64,000 bases of DNA from Pithys albifrons albifrons (taxonomy: Eukaryota > Chordata > Aves > Passeriformes > Thamnophilidae): positions 4,481,001 through 4,545,000 of the forward strand of contig NC_092474.1 in NCBI RefSeq assembly GCF_047495875.1. Direction: 5' to 3'. Every line of letters starts with the position of its first letter. The first letter of the stretch is position 1. The notes beneath the pieces are model-generated. The model was not told the DNA's origin. It saw nothing but the letters and a program-made list of their open reading frames with translations, and searched no databases. Shown here one piece after another: positions 24,923 through 37,200 of the stretch. Made by a program: the position numbers and the translations under genes.

Positions 24923-24937
24923 ACACCAGATGGTGCT
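24923..24937 (+). promoter_or_regulatory. CTCF-like motif
   Basis: ACACCAGATGGTGCT matches 13 of 15 positions of the CTCF core CCASYAGRKGGCRSY, differing at the first base and at the C of GGC. Its orientation is opposite to the stronger site at 10809-10823. The surrounding DNA is not a CpG island. Confidence 0.35.
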
Positions 24938-27900
24938 GGTGTAGATGCTCTTGCTGCTTTTGATGCCCTGCTGATATGGCAGTTTGCTTTTGGAGGAATG
25001 CTCATGGTCAGCTGGGTTGCTTTCAGTTTTGGAAGCTGAATACCCAGCCAACAATAATTGTACTAATTAGGGACAGAACTCTGCATAACTGGAGGGATGG
25101 CCTAGGAGCCCAGATTAAATTCCTGACTTCAAATTCCAATGAATTTAAGGGAAGCTGGGATACAGGTTTGGATCTGAAGCTTACTGAAAGAGACCTTTCT
25201 GCTCAGCCAGAATCCCCTGGCTCTGAATCACTTGGTGTGATTCAGAATAATATGTCCAGCAACCAGAATGAATTCCAAAAGCTGCAGAACTGGCTGCCTT
25301 CTACTAGTTGAGCAAGTCATCTGAACGCTTTTATTGCTTTAGGATTATGAAGACATTGGATAAAATCATACTTTTAAAGTCAACATGCAAAGCATTGGAG
25401 CCCCTTGGGGCTGCACACAAGCCCTGGTGTGCACATCACTGGGATATAATAAATGCTATCCACTGAGAAACAAGTATTTTTATATCAGCAGGTGTACAAG
25501 CTAAGTATGCAGGGATCCTCTTCAGAGTGCTGGCAAATGGTGCTTTCTCATGTGTGAAGGTGTTCATATTGCTACTCACCATCCAGCACATTGAAAACAT
25601 CCCTATTCTTCTTGATAGCTCTTGATTTTCATTTTAAATGCAGAAGACATGCACGCTACTGCTACATTACATTTTCTACATGTGCTCTGCTGATATGCTG
25701 TCAGGTCCCTTTGCCTGACTGTTAATCCCATTCTTTGATGTGTGAAATTTTACATTTCAATCAAAGGGTCTTATTTTTCATTGCCAAACTCCTCTATGAC
25801 CAAAATTCTCACAGTGTTCTTTTTGTATTTTATATAAACTTCAACTTGTTCCTTGTTTATTCTCCCACACCCCTGCAAGCAGCTACAATTCTGGTGCATT
25901 CAGTGAGACAATTTATCAGCTGAAGAGGACACTGGCAAAATATCACATTGTACCAATCTTATCTTGGGGTAGGTGAGCATTTCAGCCTAATTGTTATCAA
26001 TAGGAAGGGAAGAATATCCATAGCACAGGTTTTCATTTCAGCTTCTTCCTGTTGTAGAAATAGAAATACTCTCTCTCTGGGAACTTTTTTTTTTCAATAA
26101 ACCATGAAATGAGCCACAGATCAGAGAAAAAAACATCCAAAATTTCAGTAGTACTGAAAAACAACACAATCATAATGTTATGTAACTTCTTTCCACTGCC
26201 TGATCTCAGAGGATAGCAGGAAATAGGAAATATAGTTGAAGATGATTCATCACATGTCTGAAACAGATGTTCCTCAATTTGAAACGTCTCATCTCAGCCA
26301 GGCAAATAGAACTGTGGTGGGTGTCAGATGCAGTTACATTTGCCTGACAGATACACCACGCTTTGGAATAACATTACTGCTAATGATAGCCTGCTGCTGA
26401 TGTGGAGCTCTTTGTTTTGCTGTTGCTGTAGAGCCATCAGGTCTGCTTGGTGCATCCATTAGCAATAAAGCTTTGTGTGTGTGTGTGGTATTGCTAAATT
26501 GAATTATAATGCAAAACACAGACACCATCCTCACTTCATTTTTCAAGCTCTGCCTGTGCAGTCTCAAAACCAACACTTAATAAAGCAAGTTCCTCTCCTC
26601 CCTCGAGTTAAACCACCTGATTTATTTCCCTTTAGGATAAGAACTTCCTGGGGTTGACCTTTGGGCAGAGCTGAAGTTACATCCCCATGCAACAGGCTGA
26701 CCTTTTTGTGTGGCTACGACCCCATCTGATGCCTGTTGCCAATTTGAATTGTGCTGGGGCCAGCAGCCACTGCCACCTCTCACAGCTCTGAAGATTTCTT
26801 GGTAAGGATGCAAAAGGAGAAAATGCCAATCTCCACATGCTCCTTTATGAAATGCTAGAGTGGCTGTGCACGATTCCTCAGCAGGACTTGCTTGCTGGTC
26901 TGAAATAAAGAGCCTTTTTCATTAAGGTGATGCTGGACAGCTACAGAGATGGTAACATTCACCAGGACAGCTGTGCAAGAGCAGAGGGAGTTTAAGCCCA
27001 AGAGTGAAGATTTACAGTGAAAAATGCTTAATAGGGGGTTTATGAGGATAAAAGACAGGGAATACACAGCTTGTCCTTCTTCCTTGCTTAATGGAATAAG
27101 TTTGGTCAATACCTTTTTGTTTTTCTGTTTGCTATTAAATTCTTAGGCTGACCTATGTGAAAGTATTGTAAGGAGATATAGTTTTCCACTCCTTATCAAC
27201 TGGGAGTTCTAGACCAAAAGTACTATTTACCAATTTGCCATAGCTCACCATGTTAACAAATTCTGTCAGAGTACACATAGCTGAAGTTAGAAGTGGCAAA
27301 CTAGAAAATTTTGGCTTTATTTAGGATTATTTACCTTTCTAGGCATCGTTAAAAGGTTGAGGGTTTTGTTTTGCAGTCGGTCTCTATAGGAATATTTGCA
27401 AATCTTCCTGGGAGATGCCCATAAAGAATTTCTGCTGTTTGCTGTGGGAATAAAAGGGTGGCAAAGCAATTAAAAGCAGAAAAAAATTATTCCATTTTTT
27501 AAGAACTTATATAGTTAAACATCAAATGTTGAACATTGTCATAAATCAGTCATTCACCATTGAAGAAAACACATATTTATACTGACTGGGAAGATTGACT
27601 TTTACTGTGAATGAGCAGTATGTAGGATATAAAGGTGACTGACAGCCAGAGAAAATTAAAAAGACACATGCATTGCCAAAGTACTTTCTTTAGCAACAGA
27701 TAAATGCATTAAGAGTAGCCTAAAGGCATGGATTGGCTTGTTTTGATTAGACGTAGCAATTTGCTATCATACACAGGGCTCTAATCACTTGGAACTGCAA
27801 ATGGGCTGATTTGCTGAACATCCTGATGGCAACCACCAACCACAGTGAGTGTTGAGGGGCTGTCAGCCTTGGAGCAGCCTGTGGAAGCAGAGGAGCTGCC

Positions 27901-28770
27901 ACTTCAGGCTGCAGTTCTCTCCTGTGTGCCCCCATCCATGTGCCTGCCAGCACAGAATGAATGAGCTGGGGCAGAGCAGAGAGGCTTCACTATCTCTGTG
28001 CTGCTCACAGGAAGAACTATACACTCAATTCTTCATAACATCTGAAATGAGAATGACTCAGTGCTCCTGTAGACTTAAAAGCCTCATGAAAAACTTCAAA
28101 TAGGGTTAAAACGAAGTTAAGAGGGAGGAAAAAATCTCCCAACTTTCTTTGTTTTTCTAACCATAAAAGGAACTTCAACACATCAAGGAATAAAATTTGA
28201 AAACGGCTGCTTGACAGTTTAACATAAACAATCCCAGTGATGAAAGCACAATATGGGGATAATTATCTGTTCAAATAAATCTGATTGATGCTAATGAGCA
28301 TTTGAACAATCCATTAAACATCCAGTTTTTTTCTGTCCAATTTTCTTTGGTAAGCAAAAATGACACATCCAAGGCTTTTATTAAGTATACCATTTCTCTC
28401 TGTGTCTTCCCATCTTTTCCTGTGATCCCTCTTCCAAGAAGGTGCTGCATCTCCAGCAGAAAGGACATTATTCCCACATAACAGCTTGATGCAGTGACAG
28501 CTGCTGGAGCTAAAAATCAGTTCAGAAATGACCCAGTGCTTCACACTGGCATTGCAGTTTGCAGATGTAGGAGAGAGGAGAGACTGCAGAACCCCTCTGG
28601 GGAGGTTTTGTCTTCCTGAATGGAACAGTCCTCTGTGACTGTGCAGTAATTTAGACAGCTAGGAGGGATCTCACAATCAGGGGATCTCTGTCTCTTCCTT
28701 TATCCAGTCCTCCTCTACTCTGTATTTCACTAACTTGCTCTCCAAATGTGGTCAGTGAATTCTTTCTCAG

Positions 28771-28861
28771 AAAATGTCCACAGCCACAATAGTAAAAGTT
28801 GGATTTGCCTTCAAATCCAAAAAGTATTGAGCAATTCAACCACTGACTCTGAAACATGAAG
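28771..28861 (+). other. Exon-like segment, stopped in all frames (possible non-coding exon)
   Basis: TTCTTTCTCAG (ending at 28770) is a good acceptor, and ATGAAG before GTGAGT (from 28862) is a near-perfect donor, giving a 91-base segment. Two frames stop internally and the third stops four bases before the donor, so it is not an internal coding exon. It could be an exon of a long non-coding RNA, a terminal or poison exon, or chance. Confidence 0.15.
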
Positions 28862-29160
28862 GTGAGTGCTGAGAAGAAAGTATTTTTTCGTGGGAGTGTA
28901 TTCCTAATATCTATTATTGAAAGACAGCAACAAAAAAAATCCAGAATTCATAGGATGTCAATCAGATTTAAATCAAGTTTATCTATTTATTATGATTATT
29001 AGGCTATTTCATTCAGCCTGTCCACTTTCTAACAAATTGCCTTTGTAGCTCTTAGTTTCAGAACTTGTGCAATCAATTGCTCAGAAATCTGCGCCCAAAG
29101 TAGTTTTTCTTTTCTTCCTTTTTGTCAGACAAAACAGAAATTTTAACGAAGCAAAGACAG

Positions 29161-29518
29161 AGAATCAGAGAATCATAGAATCATAGATGGATTGGGTTGG
29201 AAAAGACCTCCGAGATCATCAAGTCCAACCTTTGGTCCAACTCCAGTCCCTTTACCAGATCATGGCACTCAGTGCCACGGCCAAGCTCAGCTGAAAAACC
29301 TCCAGGGATGGGGAATCCACCCCCTCTCTGGGCAGCCCATTCCAATGCCTGAGCACTCTCTCTGGAAAGAATTTTTTTCTGATCTCCAACTTCAGTTTCC
29401 CCTCGCAGAGCTTGAGCCCATCGTGCCTCCTTGTCCTATTGCTGAGTGCCTGGGAGAAGAGACCAACCCTCACCTGGCCAGAACTTCCCTTCAGGGAGTT
29501 CCAGAGAGTGATGAGGTC
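29161..29518 (-). mobile_element. CR1 3'-end fragment, relatively young
   Basis: Starting from AATCATAGAATCATAGATGG, the reverse complement of the CR1 tail, it runs through GGGTTGGAAAAGACCTCCGA, GATCATCAAGTCCAACC, the TCTGGGCAGCCCATTCCAAT block and GAATTTTTTTCTGATCTCC, to AGAGTGATGAGGTC, where the element is 5'-truncated. It is closely similar, in opposite orientation, to the copy at 33786-34214. An antisense open frame from 29192 crosses most of the element; the same antisense frame is open in the other copy. Confidence 0.92.
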
Positions 29519-32500
29519 CTACAAGGGGCACAAGGAGTGAAGGCAGAAGAGGTGATGGAAGGACAAATCACCTCAGTGCTCAGTGCCAGCTTCCCCAGGT
29601 AACAACACGACCACCTAACACATTATTCAAGAAACTAACACAATATTCAAGGAACAATTTGCATAGGGATATGATACAAAATGTGGGAAGAATTCACATA
29701 ATCTCCAAACTCCCTAATAAATTGCTATGAAGGACCATGATTTTTTAAATGACTAATGATTTCAAATGTCCCCATCTGTGAATGGCTGGCTCCAGACAAT
29801 AAGATTTTTAGTTGTAGTTGGAATGAGCCATAGAAATTTTTACAGGCTTAAGTGAAACTATTTTGTGAAGGTGTCTGATTTTGGAATCCAAGATCACTGC
29901 CCAGCATTAGCAGATGAAATCTAAACTAATCAACTGAAAACTAATGTTTTGGATGATATCTCAAATGGGAAAAGGTTAGATTATGTTGGACTTTCCCTTC
30001 ATTTTTTCTTTTGCCTGCTCTCATTTCTTCTCCATTATACATGTATTATGAAAAAAAGTGTTTGAATCATAGAATTATTTCCCCTTTTCTCTGTCATCAT
30101 AATTTAAATTTCAGTTTTTACTGGAGTAGAAGACACTGTCCAGCAAACTCTAAAAGAAGTTCTTTGGCCAGGGGGAATTTCTGGCATATCATGTGAAATG
30201 TAGGTCATTTCATTTCTCTGTGCCATAGTTTTCCCTTCAGCAAAAAGGCCAAAATATTTTGTTTGTAGTTAAAGGACAACTATAAGGTCTGAATCAAATT
30301 TTTAGAAGGCACACAAGGCATCTTATGATCTTCTTCCTTCACTAAATTGGATCAATAATATAAATATTCCTCTTAGGAAAAGTAATTCTTAGGAAAATCT
30401 CAGACTTATCACATATATTAGGGTTGTTAGATAATATTTTGGGGGCCATATTCCATTAAACCTTCTGGTCTTGGGCAATATCTATATCTAATATGTTCCT
30501 CCCTAATGTTTCACTGTCCTTCACAGAATATTTATGTCTTATCTTTTTTTGTTCTAAGATGCCCAACATTCTCAGAAATTCTTAGAAAAGAACGTCCCCA
30601 CCATGCCTGGATCTTTTGGAATAGTAATGAATTTTCTGACTTGTGTTCTTCACATTAAATAGCACTTTAAGTCTTTGATAAACACTATTTATTTGAGGAG
30701 GTAAAAAAATTTTTTTCAGAAAGTTATCCAATTAGCTCAAATGTCCATTTCAGCCTGTTGGTCTGTAGTGAATAAACCAAGATATTCTGTTTGAGTCAAT
30801 GTCTGGAACTCCTGCCAGTACAAATCTGTTTATCTTCCAATACTTGGCCATGCATTTGAGCAGCCATTTATTTAGACTGCACGAAGCATTCAGGTGTGTC
30901 TGTTTAGAGAAACAGAGGTGGTTTTTTTCTCTCCATTTTCAAAGTTCTCTCAGCACATGAACACACAGTCTTTGCAGAGGGTGAATTTCACTCTGTAGAG
31001 TTTTGGGGTTTGTTGGCTGCTGCAAAGGGATATATTAGGAACCTTGAAAGTATATCCAGCTTCATCCAACTCCCAAAGAAGGAAAGTTAAAAGCTCTTGC
31101 AGCTCAGCAGATGAGACTTTTGCCTCTGCCTGGTTAAGCCAGGACAAGGCTCCAGTGGTCTAGAATTGGATATAGATTTTTAAGAATTGGATATAGATTT
31201 TTAAAAGAAGCTCAGAAGATTTAATTCTTGCCCTGTACTTGGTAATAAGGGGCTATTTATTACAAAAGAAAGATGAAAGATTTTTAATTGGACTCTGAAT
31301 TAATTTCAAAATACATTCTTTTCCTTAGATGAGAAACAGTTTTTTTACACTTACATTCCAGAGAACTGGGTTTGTGCAGGCTCAGACATTGAAACTGCCT
31401 GTGCTGTAATGATTTTTGGTTACATAGAAACCTCATTGCTATAACAAATAATGAAAGCATATAATGGAAAAATATTTTAAAGCTATTTCTTTAAAAAAGC
31501 CATCAAAAGCTTAATAACAACTTAAAAATCTCTTAAGGTAAGTTTTGGAGCTCTGGAAGTGCTTGCTGTAAACAACTTTTCTCAATATCTTGCCCTGGAG
31601 ATCCAATTTACTATTATTAAACATACTGAGGGATTCTTGTTAGAAGTAGGACTAAAAATAACCTCTCAGCATGTTGTTGCACTGGTATGTCTAAGTATTT
31701 ATTCCTCCTACCAATCATTGCTTTCTATTAATTAGTTTTCAGTGACAACCTCATTTTATCTTTTTGTGGCATGGCTCCAAAGAGATTTTATTTTGACAGA
31801 TTTTAGGTGTTCTGTTCTCAATCATTACAGTATGGAAAATAAAGAGGGTCTGCTATGAAAAGAGCAATACATTTGTTGATCAGCTGTTCCTCATTTGTCA
31901 GAAAAAAAAAATCCAAAGAACTGAGGCCAACTTTTTATTAGGAAGGTAGACAAGCTCCAAGCACAGTCGGTGGTTTTTATTGTCATTTTATGGCAGAATA
32001 AATGGCCAGATGAGAGTCAATGTGATCACACCGTTGTAAATCCATTTTATTTGGACTGTGTTTGCATGGTTAAAAGCTAATAATAACATTAACTTGATCA
32101 CTGGTGTGTTTAATGAGTACCAGTAAGCCTAATAATTTCTGAGAGAGCCCATTTGAATGGGAAAATTGTGGCTCTCTTGTAGGACTCTCTTGTACCACAC
32201 CAAACTGTGAGTAGCCTGATTGCCAGTTGCTTGTGTGAATCCTGACTCCAGCAGCAGAGGATCTAATGCAACATCTCTCTTTAGTTCTGCATAAATATGA
32301 AGAGCACCAGAGTAATCAGATTTTGAAGTAAGAGGTGTTGTGGTAATGAATGGCAGATGTTGAAAGGTGGGTAAGGATATTTAGTGTTATAGCCTGACTA
32401 AAACCTCCTCCCATTCACAGTCATTGATCAGTTTAGTCCTGAAACATGTTGCCATCTTACCCTAGCTGATTTAATTTCAAATTGTGTTTGTATTTATGTT

Positions 32501-33785
32501 TAGTGCTCTCACACATCTATCATTTGCAGTTGCAGGGTTCAAGCACTGGGGAATATAATTATGAGAAAACGGAATGAATTATCAATACTTTTTATACTGT
32601 GCTGTAGCAGACTGGGGATCCAGTAAATGGCCAAATCTGCACTCCTTGTTCTGAAAGGTTTTATGTTAAGGTAGAGATTCAGTATAATACGAAATATTGG
32701 TCTCTTAATCCATGTAAACATGGCCAATTACTGAAAAACTGGTGCTATTCCCTGTGCCAGTCATTGCTTTGTTTGTGATGTTCTTGGTGCTGCTGGGCTG
32801 GATGGAGCCAAGACAGCTCCAGGTGAGATTTCCTGTTGTCTCTTCCTTCCCTTGGGCTGAGTTTGAGGTGTCCATCTCATTGCAGAACATCTGTCTCAGA
32901 GTGAATCCCTTTGTGAAGTGTGTTAAATGTTTTACATGAGCACTGGAAGTAGTGGGAAGGCAGGACAAGTGGTCAATCCTGAGGGTGCTGGAGGACACCG
33001 AGTTCTTTCCTGGTGTTCAAGGGACTCACTGAAAGCTTTTCAAAAAAAGGAGGAGAGCATTATAACAGCAAATCATGATGCAAAGGCTGGGGAAAATCTT
33101 CCAAGTATTTGCTCTGAAGTGCTGACAGCTAAATGTAACAATAAAGGACTAGACTGAAATGTGTCACAGTCTTTTCTTCCCAGTGCCAGTGGGTGGGAGG
33201 CTGGAGCACTTTAGGATCTGGGGGCCTGTTTGCTGTGTCTCATCTAATGGCTGGAAAGAAGAAGGAGCCTTTTTTACTGTTGTCTTTGTCAAGTTCTCTG
33301 AGGATGGAACACCAGCTGCTGACAGGGACAGCTCACTAGGATGTCTCAGGTGCAGGGGGGAAGTTATTTCTCATATTTAGCCTTGTACAGCCAATCTTAA
33401 GTCTCCTTCCCCAAGCCACCAAAGCCATAACCCTCAGATTTGAACTGATGGCTCTTGGGAAGTTGCCAGTACTTCTGTCAGGCAGAGGAGGTCGAGGAGG
33501 ATATACATGAGGGACAGAGAATCTCTGGTGACATTACATGTGTAGTCTTGAGTGAGTAAGTCTTCTTCATTCTTTTTTTTTTTTTCTTTAAATATTCCTC
33601 TCTTCAGAGAGCTTTATCCCCTAGTCTGGCAGTCAGAGAACAAGAGAAAGAATTTAATAGCTCCTGGCTTCTAATCTCAGGCCAGACAGAGAACTGCATT
33701 GTGTCCTGGAGCAAATTATTTAAACTCTTAACATCAAATTCACCTCTATTCATGCTCTCTGCAACCTCAATGTCATCCATTATAG
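29519..33785. other. AT-rich non-coding stretch between two inverted CR1 copies
   Basis: About 4.3 kb without a supportable gene. It contains a 21-bp tandem duplication (31162-31203), a TCTTAGGAAAA direct repeat near 30371-30397, and a T13 run at 33573-33585. A GCCAG acceptor-like site and CCAG/GTGAGA donor-like site bracket a short open, hydrophobic stretch at about 32761-32823; I treat that as chance. Confidence 0.45.
31162..31203. repeat. Perfect 21-bp tandem duplication
   Basis: AGAATTGGATATAGATTTTTA occurs at 31162-31182 and again, identical and head-to-tail, at 31183-31203. Identity of the two copies suggests a recent duplication by replication slippage. Confidence 0.9.
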
Positions 33786-34214
33786 GCTGGTGAAGGGACT
33801 GGAGCTTAAGTCCTATGGGGAGAGGCTGAGGGAGCTGGGGGTGTTTAGCCTGGAGAAGAGGAGGCTCAGAGGTGACCTCAGCACTGTCTGGAACTACCTG
33901 AAGGGAAGTTCTGGCCAGGTGGGGGTTGGTCTCTTCTCCCAGGCACTCAGCAATAGGACAAGGGGGCACGATGGGCTCAAGCTCTGCCAGGGGAAATTGA
34001 AGTTGGAGATCAGAAAAAAATTCTTTCCAGAGAGAGTAATCAGGCATTGGAATGGGCTGCCCAGAGAGGGAGTGGATTCCCCATCCCTGGAGGTTTTTCA
34101 GCTGAGACTGGCCGTGGCACTGAGTGCCATGATCTGGTAAAGGGACTGGAGTTGGACCAAGGGTTGGACTTGATGATCTTGGAGGTCTTTTCCAACCCAA
34201 TCGATTCTATGATT
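33786..34214 (+). mobile_element. CR1 3'-end fragment, relatively young
   Basis: This is the longest CR1 piece in the window. In order it has GGGGAGAGGCTGAGGGAGCT, TTTAGCCTGGAGAAGAGGAG, GGCTCAGAGGTGACCTCA, ATTCTTTCCAGAGAGAGTAA, AATGGGCTGCCCAGAGAGGG, GGACTTGATGATCTTGGAGG and TCTTTTCCAACCCAATCGAT, ending in TCTATGATTGAGAA. These are CR1 3' untranslated landmarks; the reverse-transcriptase part is lost by 5' truncation. Open frames of 116 (sense) and 198 (antisense) codons across it are not evidence of a host gene. Confidence 0.95.
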
Positions 34215-37200
34215 GAGAACATAATTTTTTCTAAGTTTCCAAGATCAGTGTTTGTCTTTCTCATAAGTATTTTGCAAGGAAAGGTTCCTTTTCTGGTTTT
34301 GCTAGAAGTCTGTATTTCCAAGTATTAGAAGTAGGGAAGGGCTACAGACTGTATTCATCCTAAGGCTTTGAGCTTCAGTATTTCTGGTGGGATCAGGAAT
34401 AAAAATATAGACATAATTATAGACTTCAAGGGAAAGAGATTCCCTATATCCTGTATGTTCCATGTGGGAAGAAAAAGGCCTTCTACATCAACACAGGTAT
34501 TCTGATCTCCTTTAATTTCTTGCTCTCATAATTTTCTTCATTTTCCAGGCTTCAGATGCCTTCTTGAATGTGTCACTCTCCTGAAAAAAGGCAGTGGTGA
34601 CAGATCTCATCTCTGGCAGTGAGAGGGGAAGCAAGGAGAGTCAGTCTTCTTCTGCTGAGTTATAAGGCTGCTTTCTGTCCTCAGTTTTTAAGCATTTAGT
34701 TCTAAAGGTGAAGGATCTGCCCCTGTGGTTGAGGGACACTTTTCATCTGTTACAAGTCCTGCTGCTCTATCAGAATGTCCCAGCTCAGCAGCCCCAGAGC
34801 ATCATGCAGGGGAACAAGCAGATCCTACTGCAGCATCTGCAGGGCACCTTGTGGTGCCCTGGTTTTTAGGTGCTGCCACCTTTAAGCTTCTGGTTCTGGT
34901 GCCAGTTGGGACAAACTCATAGTGGACACAGGCCACTTGCCTCTAACACTTGCCCCTACAAGACCCTTTGATCCTTAAAAATATACAAACTGTGCTTCCA
35001 AGCACAATTATGTGCATCTAAGATCTGGGATGTAAGTGCTTTAGGCCTTAAAAAGTGCAAGAAACACATTTTTGTTTCATAAATGAGTATTTATGGCTAA
35101 GTCAGGGCTAATGCTTCAGACTTGGAGAAGTTACAGTCCAGTATGTGGTTTTCTGGCTGGAGTGCTGCATGCCAGGACACCTGTGCTGTAGGACTTTACA
35201 CAACCTTGTGTCTATCCAGACTTGATTGTTTAAAAAAGAGTCAAGATCAGCCATCCTGAACCACAGCAGAGATTCTCCTTAGGATTGTGTTTAAAGTAGT
35301 GAGATCAAAACACTGGTGTCTTTAAATAGAAGCTTGTGGTGCTGATGGTTTTGTTAAGTTGTATTTCTTCTGAATAAATTGACAGCAACTTGAGAAATTC
35401 TATTGGGACTCCACTTGCATTTCTGAAGTATCACCTAAGCAGCAGCTCAGGCTTTCTTTATTTTATGCTTTTCCCAGAAGAAAAATGATAGTTTCTGCAG
35501 CCTGGGGTTTTTTGGTGAAGTATCATTTTCTCTTGCTCTTTCATTGCATGCAGTTTTTTAAGTCTGCCACACTATGTTTCTTTTGTAGAGGAATTTAGCA
35601 CTAACACCTGCTCCTGCTCTTGGGCAAATATGAATTTTCCCAGCTGTAATATTTTAACATTGTCACAAAGTTGGAGGGTTTTAATTGTAGATTCACTTGC
35701 AGGCCAAGTAGCTTAAAAATGGATAACACCAGAGTCTCCCACTGCTCAAGAGGAAAATTTCCTCCCTATCCTAGTTCTAGTAGCCTTGAAGATATTATTC
35801 TTGACCCTTGTTATTTCCTGTAATTATTTTCTCTTTTTCTAGTTCCTTGATAGAAAATTTAGTCACTGCACATTTTTTCCTCTGAACATCCATGAAAGAG
35901 AACCACTAGGGATTCTCCAGGTTTTTTTCCCAAACTTCTGATTGTAGCCTACCTTCAAATTCCTAATTTCTTTTCAATACCTAATCTTTTGATTTGCTGT
36001 CTTGTTGCACTTGAAAATCTGACTGGTATGAATGGGAACACTGCTCAGGATGGGGACTCTTGGCTTTTTTTTGGAACATTTGTGCTGCAGCTGCAGTGGC
36101 CTGGGTCCATTGCATCCTGCCATTTGTTCTAGCTGGAATTTGTTTAGTGTGCTGGACTTCTTTGGAGCACCACAAACCCTGAGTTGAGTGACCACAGAGC
36201 TGGCAGAGATATCAGCCCTGACAGCCCCCTCAGTCATGGATATCACTGAGCAAGGACTGGGGTTTGCTGTGCTTTGTCACACAAGTGCTGACTTCAATAA
36301 GCTTCAAAACTGTGTATTCTCCTTCCAAAGAAACCAAGCTGTCTCCAAAAAGATCTTATTTAATGTACATAGAAACCTGAAAGGAGAGGGGTGAGCTCAT
36401 ACAGAAGAACAGCAGATTCTCAGATACTCCAGAGCTGGAAGTTGAACAGTGCCTGAGCTGTGGGAAAACAAAGCAAAGTTACCAGAGAGATCCTTCAACC
36501 CTGTGCTCAGGACACACCAGTTTTTTGTGCTAAGGCAAGACTGAGTGACTGAAGACCAAAATGTTGGCTGGTTACCCATCAAAAGTTAGGACTGATCCAT
36601 AGAACAAGTGTTACAGCTGGGACTAGTCAGTAATCCCAGGACAGAACTTTTTCAGTGTAAATTCACATTGCATTTCATTGACACGATTTATTCATTCATA
36701 ATGAGTTTGTCAAGTTGCCTCAGCTAAAAGATTCATCAAAAAAAAATAATTTTCAGTTTGAAAGATTTTATAAGAACCAGATATCTGTAATTCTCCACAT
36801 TTTTAAACCACTTTTTACTATTTTGTCCAGATGAATCTGAATATTTTAAAACTGATTAATGCCTTACCAGGAATTTTTTTACTGGGGAGAGTGATGGATT
36901 TTTGCAGTGTATTTGTTTGGACAGGGAATCAGGAAACCAAACCAAACCAAGTTATTCACACAATTTGGCTTCCTGAGTTGTAAAAACTTGTAGGTGGAGT
37001 TGCTCCACAGCTAGAAGGAGCTAAAGGTTGGAAATACCTCTGTAAGATTCTTCCAAGATTCCCCAGTACTATTGTACATATCTTAGTATGTCTAAGAGAA
37101 AGGTTTTTTTTATGGGATACTTTCAGTCTAAATGGACAAGGTAAAGGGTGAAATGGTGGCACTGAGAAGATGTGATTTATGGGCAATAGGAGAGGAATGA

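Larger units (their letters stand above)
12522..29160. other. AT-rich non-coding stretch
   Basis: About 16.6 kb without a supportable gene. A mildly CpG-richer spot lies at about 14040-14200. Exon-like segments at 18519-18586, 22363-22442 and 28771-28861, a hairpin at 19792-19820 and a CTCF-like motif at 24923-24937 are listed separately. A short TG run is at about 26475-26488 and a T12 run at 18501-18512. No RNA gene or transposon could be recognised, although old diverged repeats may be hidden. Confidence 0.45.

Noticed and set aside
30065..30077. GAATCATAGAATT, resembling a CR1 tail
   Set aside because: Only about a dozen bases match and no CR1 body is attached.
32742..32827. Hydrophobic frame ending at a CCAG/GTGAGA donor, resembling a signal-peptide exon
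   Set aside because: There is no ATG start (the frame opens at GTG), no CpG island or promoter context, and a poor acceptor.
33604..34200. 198-codon minus-strand frame as a host gene
   Set aside because: Most of it is antisense to a CR1 fragment, and nearly the same text recurs at the other CR1 copy near 29.2 kb.
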